Below, one piece after another: positions 1 through 7,112 of a DNA stretch of 64,000 nt; position 1 is the stretch's first letter; each line of letters begins with the position of its first letter. The notes beneath the pieces were generated by a model. The model saw only the letters and a list, made by a program, of their open reading frames with translations. It did no database searches and was not told where the DNA came from. Origin of the DNA: Chitinophagaceae bacterium UBA1953 (GTDB taxonomy: Bacteria > Bacteroidota > Bacteroidia > Chitinophagales > Chitinophagaceae); assembly GCA_002336115.1 (NCBI GenBank), contig DDEN01000063.1, forward strand, positions 103,905 to 167,904. The letters run 5' to 3'. Position numbers and translations under genes: made by a program.

Positions 1-1002
1 CAATCCTTTCCCCAACAGGTATTCTGCAATCTGCACAGCATTTGTTGCAGCGCCTTTACGCAGGTTATCGCTCACTACCCACAGGTTAAGGGTGTTTGGT
101 TGTGATTCATCTCTGCGGATACGGCCTACGAATACCTCATCTTTTTCGTGTGCATCCATTGGCATTGGGTATTGCTGTGCTGCATCATCATTCACAACAA
201 TAACACCTGGAGCATTACTCAGCAGGCCCTTCACTTCGTTGAGATCAAAGTCGTTTGCAAATTCAATATTCACACTTTCACTATGTCCGCCCATTACAGG
301 AATACGTACAGTAGTTGCAGTTACACGAATACTATCATCACCCATAATCTTGTTGGTTTCTTTCACCATTTTCATTTCTTCTTTGGTGTAACCGTTTTCA
401 AGAAACACATCAATTTGCGGAATTACATTCAGATCAATTGGATATTTATATGCCATCGGGTATTCTTCTGTACTTCCGGCAACAGATTTTGCACGCTCGC
501 CCATTAATTGATCAACTGCTTTTTTACCTGTACCTGTTACACTTTGGTAGGTTGAAACAACCACCCTTTTAATCTGGTATTTTTTATGTAAAGGTTGTAA
601 TGCCACCACCATCTGAATAGTAGAACAGTTGGGGTTTGCAATAATTTTATCATCAGCAGTAAGTACATCCGCATTTACTTCAGGCACTACTAATTTTTTT
701 GTGTCGTCCATGCGCCAGGCGCTTGAGTTATCAATCACTGTAATACCTGCTTCAGCAAACTTTGGAGCCCATTCCAACGAGGTGCCGCCACCGGCTGAAA
801 ATAAAGCAACAGCAGGTTTGGCAGCAATACCATCAGTCATGCTTACCACCTTGTATTTCTTTCCCTTAAACTCCACTTCTTTGCCAACTGATTTTTCGCT
901 TGCAACGGGAACGATTTCTGTAACGGGAAAATTCCTTTCTGCTAATACCTGTAACATTTTGGTTCCTACAAGACCTGTAGCGCCAACTACTGCAACTTTC
1001 AT
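1..1002 (-). CDS. asd: Aspartate-semialdehyde dehydrogenase (3' end cut by window edge)
   Basis: Converts L-aspartyl-4-phosphate to aspartate semialdehyde with NADPH, the branch point to lysine/diaminopimelate, threonine and methionine. I translated the minus strand by hand: the start is ATG at 1002, followed by the dinucleotide-binding motif GATGLVG (residues 7-13), the SAGGGTS segment (about 70), the active-site cysteine in NPNCSTIQM (about residue 128) and SVTGTGKK. The reading frame is open to position 1 (334 codons, ending near QIAEYLLGKGL), close to the usual family length, so only the stop and perhaps a few residues lie outside. AGGAAA 8-13 nt before the ATG can serve as ribosome site. 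Upstream on the same strand lie a REP-like inverted pair, a terminator and a small leader ORF, and I see no second promoter between the terminator and the start codon. Confidence 0.95.
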   Translation of the reverse strand, partial: MKVAVVGATGLVGTKMLQVLAERNFPVTEIVPVASEKSVGKEVEFKGKKYKVVSMTDGIAAKPAVALFSAGGGTSLEWAPKFAEAGITVIDNSSAWRMDDTKKLVVPEVNADVLTADDKIIANPNCSTIQMVVALQPLHKKYQIKRVVVSTYQSVTGTGKKAVDQLMGERAKSVAGSTEEYPMAYKYPIDLNVIPQIDVFLENGYTKEEMKMVKETNKIMGDDSIRVTATTVRIPVMGGHSESVNIEFANDFDLNEVKGLLSNAPGVIVVNDDAAQQYPMPMDAHEKDEVFVGRIRRDESQPNTLNLWVVSDNLRKGAATNAVQIAEYLLGKGL

Positions 1003-1016
1003 TTTGTTTGTTTCCT

Positions 1017-1085
1017 GTCAGACACCCTCGTCGGACAGATTTGTTTTTTATTGATTAATATTTCCGTCCGACGAGGGTGTCTGAC
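1017..1085. repeat. REP-like inverted pair immediately upstream of asd
   Basis: Two 20-nt arms (1017-1036 and 1066-1085) are perfect reverse complements separated by 29 AT-rich bases. Each arm, extended by a few bases, also folds on itself: CTGTC...GACAG (1015-1038) and CCGTC...GACGG (about 1064-1087). The outer pair is T-A in one copy and C-G in the other, a compensatory change that keeps the small stem. This is the architecture of paired REP palindromes (BIMEs). I saw no other copy in this window. Confidence 0.75.
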
Positions 1086-1100
1086 GGGGTTAAAAAATAA

Positions 1101-1122
1101 GGCCTTCCATTTCGGGAAGGCC
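1101..1122 (-). terminator. Intrinsic terminator between leader ORF and asd
   Basis: Read on the minus strand, GGCCTTCC and GGAAGGCC form a perfect 8-bp stem with a 6-nt loop, followed by the T-rich run TTATTTTTT. It lies 30 nt after the stop of the small ORF at 1153-1209 and about 100 nt before asd. Its 5' arm contains CCTTCCC, which is perfectly complementary to GGGAAGG at 1162-1156, the last sense codons of the small ORF, so a competing antiterminator pairing is possible. Confidence 0.8.
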
Positions 1123-1152
1123 TGTTATTATGTTTATACCAAACGTACAACG

Positions 1153-1209
1153 TTACCTTCCCTTCAGGAACTGTTTCTTAGTGCGTTTTGTATGTTTCTT
1201 TATCATCAT
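1153..1209 (-). CDS. Candidate Lys-rich leader peptide (18 aa) of an asd attenuator
   Basis: ATG-ATG starts at 1209 and 1206 and TAA is at 1155-1153. The 18-residue product is very basic: six Lys, two Thr, two Arg, with KKHTKRTKK in the middle. The likely promoter -7 box ends only 7 nt before the ATG, so the transcript would be leaderless or nearly so. The final codons (GGA AGG TAA) overlap the segment able to pair with the downstream terminator arm. This fits a ribosome-controlled leader peptide for a lysine/threonine pathway gene. It may instead be a small independent basic peptide, or not translated at all; the coding call is an inference from arrangement, not from homology. Confidence 0.5.
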   Translation of the reverse strand: MMIKKHTKRTKKQFLKGR

Positions 1210-1215
1210 CGGGTG

Positions 1216-1247
1216 CAAAAGTAGGGCTCAGCAGGGGTTTAGCCAAA
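1216..1247 (-). promoter_or_regulatory. Bacteroidota-type promoter for the asd leader
   Basis: On the minus strand TTTG (1247-1244), a 20-nt spacer and TACTTTTG (1223-1216) match the Bacteroidota -33/-7 consensus TTTG / TAnnTTTG. Transcription should begin around 1212-1208, at or next to the ATG of the leader ORF. Confidence 0.75.
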
Positions 1248-1309
1248 TTGTATAGAAAAAAATTTCAACAATATTTAGTGAACAGTTTTAATAATATTAT
1301 TTTTAAAAC

Positions 1310-3028
1310 ATGCTTTTAAAAACACTTATTACAACAATTGTTTGTTTTTGCTTATTTACAAGCACCCTTTCTTCACAAAACAGGTACGATGTGCTGATAA
1401 CAGAAATAATGAGCGATCCTTCGCCACAAATAGGCTTACCAAACTACGAATGGATTGAGATAAGAAACACATCTTCTTCGCCCATTAATATTCAAAACTG
1501 GCGTGTAGGAGATGCCAGCAGTGTAAGCGGCGTACTTCCTAATTTCTTATTACAGCCAGATAGCATTGCGATTATCTGCGGCACATCGGCATTGAGCTAT
1601 ATGCAGCCATTTGGGAGAACATTTGCAGTAACCAGCTTTCCTTCTTTAGATAATGATGGCGATATAATTTTTCTGCGCAGCAACACAGGCGCAACCATTC
1701 ATGCAGTTGAATACAGCAAAACATGGTTCAACAATGCTGTAAAAAGTGACGGCGGCTGGACGCTTGAAATGATTGATATAAAAAACCCGTGCAGTGGCAG
1801 CAGTAACTGGAAAGCAAGTATTGATGTAAAAGGAGGTACCCCCGGAAAAAATAATTCTGTTAATGATACGAATAAAGATGTAACACTTCCTGTTTTACTT
1901 CGTGCATTTGCTGCCGATAGTGTTACTGTGCTTTTAAGTTTTGAAGAACCACTTGATAGCCTGAGTGCTGCTACTGCTGCCAATTATTCTATCAGCGATG
2001 GGCTTGGGCAAGCATCATCGGCAATTTGCATTGCACCACTGTTTAATTCTGTACAGCTTAAGTTCTCAACCGCTTTGCAACGAAACAAGGTCTATACAGT
2101 TACCGTAACCGGAGTTAAAGATTGCGCCGCAAATACAATTGGCGCATTTAATACAGGAAAGTTTGGGTTAAGTATTCTGGCTGATAGTAACGATATTGTA
2201 ATAAATGAGCTATTGTTTAATCCAAAAACCGATGGCACAGATTATGTTGAACTGTACAACCGAAGCAGTAAAATCGCCAACCTGAAAGATTTGTTTATTG
2301 CAAACAGGAACAGCACCGGTATTATTAGTAATTTAAAACAAATCAGCTCCTCAAATATTGCTTTTTTCCCGGGAGAATATTTGGTGTTGAGCGAAGATGA
2401 CCAGGTAGTAAAACGCCAGTACACAGCTAAAAATCTTTCTGCATTTATTAATATTTCCAGCATGCCTTCATTCCCCGACGATAAAGGAAATGTTGTACTG
2501 GTAAATTTAACCGGCGCTGTTGTGGATGAGCTGGTATATGATGAGAACTGGCATTTTGCTTTGATTACAAATGCTGAAGGAATTTCGTTAGAACGAATTG
2601 ATCCCAATGCCAGAACACAAAATAAAGACAACTGGCACAGCGCTTCAAAAGATGCCGGTTACGGAACACCGTCATATCAAAACTCTCAATTCAGAATTGA
2701 CCTGCAGGTTAAAGGCGATGTATCTGTTCTCCCCGAAGTATTTTCACCCGACAACGACGGAACAGACGACTTTTTAACCATTTCATACCGATTTCCACAA
2801 ACAGGTTATACAATGAATATTACAGTGTTCGACGCAGCAGGCAGAGCTGTAAAATCGTTACAGCGAAATGCGGTTTGCAGTCAAACAGGAATTTTCAGAT
2901 GGGATGGGTTGAATGATAAATTTCAGCAATTACCTGTTGGCCCTTATGTTATATTTACAGAAGTTTTTAACCTTAGCGGAAAAATAAAACGTTTCAAAAA
3001 CCAGGTGGTTCTTGCCCGACGTTTCTGA
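1310..3028 (+). CDS. Secreted lamin-tail-domain protein with gliding-associated C-terminal domain
   Basis: A 572-residue exported protein. Residues 1-22 form a signal peptide. A first lamin-tail (LTD) fold spans roughly 25-160 (starts LITEIMSDP, then EWIEIRN). A Big_5-like beta domain follows (about 190-285, LPVLLRAF...TVLLSF). A second LTD spans about 295-450 (IVINELLFNP, DYVELYN). The C-terminal about 100 residues begin VFSPDNDGTDDF and end in an FlgD-like Ig fold, the pattern of T9SS type B / gliding-motility-associated (CHU_C-like) sorting domains. LTDs in bacteria are often found on surface proteins and secreted nucleases, but no nuclease domain is visible here. Probably a surface-attached or secreted structural protein; substrate unknown. 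Confidence 0.75.
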   Translation: MLLKTLITTIVCFCLFTSTLSSQNRYDVLITEIMSDPSPQIGLPNYEWIEIRNTSSSPINIQNWRVGDASSVSGVLPNFLLQPDSIAIICGTSALSYMQPFGRTFAVTSFPSLDNDGDIIFLRSNTGATIHAVEYSKTWFNNAVKSDGGWTLEMIDIKNPCSGSSNWKASIDVKGGTPGKNNSVNDTNKDVTLPVLLRAFAADSVTVLLSFEEPLDSLSAATAANYSISDGLGQASSAICIAPLFNSVQLKFSTALQRNKVYTVTVTGVKDCAANTIGAFNTGKFGLSILADSNDIVINELLFNPKTDGTDYVELYNRSSKIANLKDLFIANRNSTGIISNLKQISSSNIAFFPGEYLVLSEDDQVVKRQYTAKNLSAFINISSMPSFPDDKGNVVLVNLTGAVVDELVYDENWHFALITNAEGISLERIDPNARTQNKDNWHSASKDAGYGTPSYQNSQFRIDLQVKGDVSVLPEVFSPDNDGTDDFLTISYRFPQTGYTMNITVFDAAGRAVKSLQRNAVCSQTGIFRWDGLNDKFQQLPVGPYVIFTEVFNLSGKIKRFKNQVVLARRF

Positions 3029-3143
3029 TTAAATTTGATAACGATCATTCTGCTTTTGACGAAAATCATACAGCAAATAATTTCCCGAACAATCAGTTGC
3101 CGTAACTTGGCATTGAAAAACGTGTGTTTGCATATATCAAGAA

Positions 3144-4187
3144 ATGATCAGTAAGAAAAAAATAATTTATCCTGTTAACGCATCGCTGCATAAATACCTG
3201 CAGCAATACCAACGTGAAAAAAAACTACCCGTTTCATACGAACAACTCAAATACTTTCTTGAAACAATTCCGGTAATTGACGGCAGAGGAAAAGACACTT
3301 TGTGGGAAAGTGTAATTTACCCGCAGGCACAGATTGAAGAAATACACAATTCACTGAAACAGATTTACGCCATGCTGAAAGCAGGTGGCGATATTAATGC
3401 CCAGCGGCATTTGTATATTGAACGTATTGATTTCTGCACTTTTGGAAACACACATCCATTCCGCATAAGAATTGTAAACAGTTACAATGATGTACATGAT
3501 TATTTCTACATTAAAGTACCGGATGCTTCCCGTGTTTATGGATTAGAACTGGAACATTTGCTTTCGCCCAACCAGTTAAACTATATTGTTGATGAAAATA
3601 CATTGGTTGAGGAACACATTCCCGGCATACCGGGAGATGTTTTTTTACCCATGTATTCCGGCCGGCCAGAGTTTAATATTAAACGTATAGGTAAAGAGTT
3701 TGTAAAATTCAACGAACGCTGTTTTGTGCGTTTGCTGGGCGATATGCGTGCTTATAATTTTGTGTTTGACATTACACCTGATTTCGACGACTGCCAGTTC
3801 CGGATCCGTGCCATTGATTTTGACCAGCAGTTTTATGAAGGCTCATTAAAAATATATCTGCCCCAGTATTTCAAAGAAAACTTTCCTTACGTAGAAATGG
3901 CTTTGAAAAATTTCAACAAAGATGTAATTGAACAATACCAGCAGGAAGAAAGGGCTCTGGTTGCAAGAAGAATTAAAGAACAACGTTACCGCCTGCGTGA
4001 TTTACGGGATGTGGTTGTAGAAGACGAAGTAAGCACACCTGAAAAAGTAAAACAGTTAGGTCTTGAACTTTCGGCTCATTACGAAGATGCTTCATTTGAA
4101 AAATGCAGAAATATGGGCGAAATAATTGACAGAAGCCTCAAGCGCCTGCTCGTTACAACCAGGCTAAGAAATCCGTTGTATTTCTGA
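3144..4187 (+). CDS. Conserved-looking cytoplasmic protein with kinase-fold-like motifs, function unknown
   Basis: A 347-residue protein without signal peptide or membrane segments. I do not recognise a named family. The middle carries a series resembling the aminoglycoside-phosphotransferase / atypical kinase core in the right order: a Lys in YFYIKVPD (about 124), a Glu-rich hinge VEEHIPGIPGDVF (about 155-167), LGDMRAYNFVF (198-208) resembling the catalytic HGDxxxxN loop, and IRAIDFDQQF (221-230) resembling the metal-binding DFD/DFG element. The C-terminal third is charged and helical (EEERALVARRIKEQ region). The catalytic His of HGD is replaced by Leu. ATG at 3144 is used because no earlier in-frame ATG exists. 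The gene stands alone. The kinase relation is an inference from motif order. Confidence 0.6.
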   Translation: MISKKKIIYPVNASLHKYLQQYQREKKLPVSYEQLKYFLETIPVIDGRGKDTLWESVIYPQAQIEEIHNSLKQIYAMLKAGGDINAQRHLYIERIDFCTFGNTHPFRIRIVNSYNDVHDYFYIKVPDASRVYGLELEHLLSPNQLNYIVDENTLVEEHIPGIPGDVFLPMYSGRPEFNIKRIGKEFVKFNERCFVRLLGDMRAYNFVFDITPDFDDCQFRIRAIDFDQQFYEGSLKIYLPQYFKENFPYVEMALKNFNKDVIEQYQQEERALVARRIKEQRYRLRDLRDVVVEDEVSTPEKVKQLGLELSAHYEDASFEKCRNMGEIIDRSLKRLLVTTRLRNPLYF

Positions 4188-4267
4188 AAAAACATACAGA
4201 GCTTTGAATAAGATAAGCTCTTGCAAGGGAAAACTATTATCTTTTACGTTCCGTATTGAATAGCTGA

Positions 4268-5191
4268 TTAAACCAGTTCAATATCAAAGTTCACCAGTTG
4301 TACAAACTGCTGAATGCGTGCATCAATATCAGCTTTGGTAATTTCTTTCAGCCGTTGCGTACCGAATTTTTCAACACTGAAACTCGCCATTGCACTTCCA
4401 ACAATAATGGCTGTTTTCATATTTTCAAAACTGATGTCTTTTGTTTTGGCAATATGTCCAACAAAACCACCGGCAAAAGTATCGCCTGCTCCAGTTGGGT
4501 CAAACACTTCTTCTAAAGGTAGCGCCGGGGCAAAAAACACTTTATCATCATTAAACAGCAAAGCGCCATGCTCACCCTTTTTAATAATCAGGAATTTAGG
4601 GCCCATACCCAAAATAACTTTGGCAGCTTTTACCAATGAAAACTGCCCGCTCAGCTCACGGGCTTCACTGTCATTTACCAGCAATACATCCACTTTCTTC
4701 AGCACAGATTCAAGCTCAGGCATAGCCGTTTCCATCCAGAAATTCATGGTGTCGAGCACAACAAGTTTAGGCTTATTCTTTAACTGATCAATCACTGTAT
4801 TCTGAACAGCAGGAGAAAGATTACCCAGCATCAGTATTTCACAATCCTGGTAACTATCGGGTATAACCGGGTTAAAAGACCCCAGAACATTCAGTTGTGT
4901 TTCAAGCGTATCTCTTGTGTTCATGTCAAGATGATACTTTCCACTCCAGAAAAAAGATTTTTCATTTTCTTTTATTTCAACTCCATCAACCACAACACCT
5001 CTTGCTTCAAGCATCTGCAACTCATCCTTTGGAAAGTCGCCGCCAACAACTGAAACCTGTTTAATTGGCTGCGTAAAGTTTGAAGCACTCCATGCAATAT
5101 AAGTCGCCGCACCTCCAATAATCTTATCGCTTTTTCCAAAAGGGGTTTCAATTGCATCAAACGCCATTGAACCAACTACAACTAATGACAT
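4268..5191 (-). CDS. PfkB-family carbohydrate/nucleoside kinase
   Basis: A 307-residue ribokinase-like kinase transferring phosphate from ATP to a sugar or nucleoside. The PfkB signature DPTGAGDTFAGGF lies near the C-terminus with the catalytic Asp in GAGD, and GGAATYIAWSAS near the N-terminus forms the substrate-side Gly motif. An in-frame upstream extension exists to 5272, but the -7-like box TACCTTTG at 5222-5215 sits inside it, so I take ATG 5191 (MSLVVVGSMAFD), which matches the normal start of the fold. Substrate cannot be read from sequence; adenosine/ribokinase-like members are common in this phylum. Confidence 0.85.
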   Translation of the reverse strand: MSLVVVGSMAFDAIETPFGKSDKIIGGAATYIAWSASNFTQPIKQVSVVGGDFPKDELQMLEARGVVVDGVEIKENEKSFFWSGKYHLDMNTRDTLETQLNVLGSFNPVIPDSYQDCEILMLGNLSPAVQNTVIDQLKNKPKLVVLDTMNFWMETAMPELESVLKKVDVLLVNDSEARELSGQFSLVKAAKVILGMGPKFLIIKKGEHGALLFNDDKVFFAPALPLEEVFDPTGAGDTFAGGFVGHIAKTKDISFENMKTAIIVGSAMASFSVEKFGTQRLKEITKADIDARIQQFVQLVNFDIELV

Positions 5192-5253
5192 AACTGTTAT
5201 TTTTTTGAACCGGGCAAAGGTAATGGGTACAAGCTTACCTGCGAAGAAAACGA

Positions 5254-5289
5254 ATAAAAAAAGCGCCATCATTATAGATAGCGCTTTTT
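5254..5289 (-). terminator. Terminator of the small secreted-protein gene
   Basis: On the minus strand AAAAAGCGC (5289-5281 region) pairs with GCGCTTTTTTT (5266-5256) over a 14-nt loop and ends in a T-run. It separates the gene at 5312-5785 from the downstream PfkB kinase gene. Confidence 0.7.
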
Positions 5290-5311
5290 GAAAAACGAAA
5301 ACTCTGATTTC

Positions 5312-5785
5312 TTACTTGTCGCTGCGTACAAGATCGAAAAACTTATTATCGCTCATGCCAAGCCATATCATATCAATCTGGCTGATGTCAAAAGCTTTGT
5401 CAAAACAGATATACTGAATATGATTCTGACCGGGTTCTACAGACCAGTTACAGGACAAATCTCCATCTTTTGCCTGAGTGGTATAGTTGTAGAACATATC
5501 GTTGTTTTTTAATTTGATGTAGATTTTATAATCGCTCCACTTGAAAGTACTGGCACCTTCCTGGTTAATAACCGCCATGCGTATTTTGGTGTAACCTGTA
5601 CCGTCATCACGGGTTATGTACTCGTTTTTTGTAACATAAACGCCAATAAGAAAGTTAATGGTTTTGCCAGGGTTTGAAATGCTTTCGTAATAGTAGTAAT
5701 CGCTGCTTTGCGATTTGCCCGATATTGGAGCAGATACAATAAATGCAAGGAAGATAAGAGTAAGGAAGAAGAGTTTCTTTTTCAT
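5312..5785 (-). CDS. Small exported protein, function unknown
   Basis: 157 residues. Residues 1-25 are a signal peptide (MKKKLFFLTLIFLAF...), with cleavage probably near GKSQS. The mature part begins with a Tyr-rich patch (DYYYYES) and looks all-beta. It has two Cys (in LSCNWS and YICFD) that could form a disulfide. No family recognised. A TATTTTTA -7-like box lies at 5814-5807, about 20 nt before the start; the gene is divergent from the TetR gene at 5892. Confidence 0.65.
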   Translation of the reverse strand: MKKKLFFLTLIFLAFIVSAPISGKSQSSDYYYYESISNPGKTINFLIGVYVTKNEYITRDDGTGYTKIRMAVINQEGASTFKWSDYKIYIKLKNNDMFYNYTTQAKDGDLSCNWSVEPGQNHIQYICFDKAFDISQIDMIWLGMSDNKFFDLVRSDK

Positions 5786-5854
5786 GTTCTTTGTTTTTTG
5801 ATGCCGTAAAAATAGAATGATGTTTTACGTGTTTAAATACCGCCTTTTGGGTAT

Positions 5855-5887
5855 TTTGGAAAAAGCCGCTTAAACACTATATTTTTG
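5855..5887 (+). promoter_or_regulatory. Promoter of the TetR gene, implying a leaderless mRNA
   Basis: TTTG (5855-5858), a 21-nt spacer and TATTTTTG (5880-5887) fit the Bacteroidota consensus. The ATG at 5892 begins only 5 nt after the -7 box, so transcription likely starts at or within a base or two of the start codon. Confidence 0.7.
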
Positions 5888-5891
5888 TAAC

Positions 5892-6482
5892 ATGGGAAAA
5901 CTGAAAGTGCCTAAAAACGGCAACCGCAAAGACCTCATTGTAAAAGCCGGAGCCGCTCTTTTCCGGGAAAAAGGATTTGGTGCCGCCAGCATGCGGGACC
6001 TTGCTGAAAATCTCGGTATTGAAGCTGCCAGCTTGTACAATCACATCCGTTCTAAGAACGAAATCCTTGAATCAATCTGTTTTAACGTAGCAAACCGCTT
6101 TAATTCTCATCTCGATGAAATTGAAACCAGCAACGCCGAACCGTTAAAAAAAATCGAAACACTTCTGCGTTTTCACATTCAACAAATGGTGGAAAATTAT
6201 GAAGAAGTAATTGTGAGCGACAGGGAGTGGAAGCACCTGGATGATCCTTATCTTTCCAACTTCCGAATTCAACGCCGCAACTACCGTAAACGATTAGCCT
6301 CAATTATTGAAGACGGTATTAAAAAAGGAGAAATTAAAAAAATTGATGCCCCTACTGCTGTTGTTATTATGTTACAGGCAGTAAGTGGAATTGAAAGCTG
6401 GCATCGCTCAACAGCAAAAATCAGCGGAAGTGAACTGGAAGACAACATGATTGTTATTCTGGTTGAGGGTATGAAAAAATAA
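5892..6482 (+). CDS. TetR/AcrR-family transcriptional regulator
   Basis: 196 residues. The N-terminal helix-turn-helix is clear: KDLIVKAGAALFREKGFGAAS, then MRDLAENLGIEAASLYNHI (about residues 14-58), the classic TetR_N layout. The C-terminal helical domain (about 75-195) is the ligand/dimer part, with no recognisable ligand signature. The mRNA is probably leaderless. A secreted protein of unknown role follows 39 nt downstream and the divergent gene at 5785 shares the intergenic region, so either could be its target. In this phylum similar regulators control fatty-acid or efflux genes, but nothing here decides that. Confidence 0.9.
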   Translation: MGKLKVPKNGNRKDLIVKAGAALFREKGFGAASMRDLAENLGIEAASLYNHIRSKNEILESICFNVANRFNSHLDEIETSNAEPLKKIETLLRFHIQQMVENYEEVIVSDREWKHLDDPYLSNFRIQRRNYRKRLASIIEDGIKKGEIKKIDAPTAVVIMLQAVSGIESWHRSTAKISGSELEDNMIVILVEGMKK

Positions 6483-6521
6483 TTTACCTGTTTTACTTTT
6501 TAAACTTTTTTCATTAAACCA

Positions 6522-7085
6522 ATGAAAACCTACTTTCTATTTTTGTTTTTTTTCGTTTCTGCAGGCAGTTATGCGCAAAACGACACAACATTTCTGAAAA
6601 AAAACATAAAGGCGGGAATGGACAGCCTCTCAGAGTCATTTGAAAAAAAAGACTGGCCAACGTTTACCCATTTTATGCATCCAGCCTTAATTAAAATGCT
6701 TGGAGGAGAAAAAAACTTCATTTCTTTTATTGAGCAACAAATGAATGCTCTGAACGATGCAAAAATCAACAGTATGGGCGCAGGGAATGTACTGCAACTT
6801 ATCAATTACAAAAACCAATGGCAATGTGTAGTTGAAAGTTACCTGCAAATGACGATTGACAGCATTACTGTAAGCACAGTAAGCAGCAATGTTGGTGTAA
6901 CCTACGACAAAGGAAAAACATGGAAGTTTATCCGTGTTACTGATGGCAACGAAACTCAGGTAAAAAAACTGTTTCCTGATATTTCTCCTTCAATACAAAT
7001 ACCGTATAACAAAACTTCGTACGGAGTAACTATTGAAGAACTGCTAAAAACTTATCAACCAAAATACCCACCTGCAAAAGACTAA
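6522..7085 (+). CDS. Exported protein of unknown function
   Basis: 187 residues with a signal peptide (1-18, cleavage after SYAQ). The mature region, with ESFEKKDWPTFTHFMHPALIKMLGG followed by beta strands (QWQCVVESYLQMTID), resembles the layout of NTF2/SnoaL-like small alpha+beta proteins, but I cannot assign a family. It follows the TetR gene by 39 nt and may be cotranscribed. It converges with the aminotransferase gene at 7113. Confidence 0.6.
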   Translation: MKTYFLFLFFFVSAGSYAQNDTTFLKKNIKAGMDSLSESFEKKDWPTFTHFMHPALIKMLGGEKNFISFIEQQMNALNDAKINSMGAGNVLQLINYKNQWQCVVESYLQMTIDSITVSTVSSNVGVTYDKGKTWKFIRVTDGNETQVKKLFPDISPSIQIPYNKTSYGVTIEELLKTYQPKYPPAKD

Positions 7086-7087
7086 CT

Positions 7088-7108
7088 GCTGTTGCAAAAC
7101 AGCCTGAC
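7088..7108 (+). terminator. Short terminator-like hairpin between convergent genes
   Basis: GCTGTT (7088-7093) pairs with AACAGC (7098-7103) over a GCAA tetraloop, with a T-run shortly downstream. The stem is only 6 bp, so this is a weak call. Confidence 0.4.
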
Positions 7109-7112
7109 GTTT

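Noticed and set aside
629..1054. Plus-strand ORF of 141 aa over asd
   Set aside because: It is the antisense shadow of asd; it lacks a family signature and would run through the asd leader.
4198..4221. AGAGCTT / AAGCTCT hairpin after the kinase-like gene
   Set aside because: Seven-bp stem with a 10-nt loop and no T-run; too weak to call a terminator.
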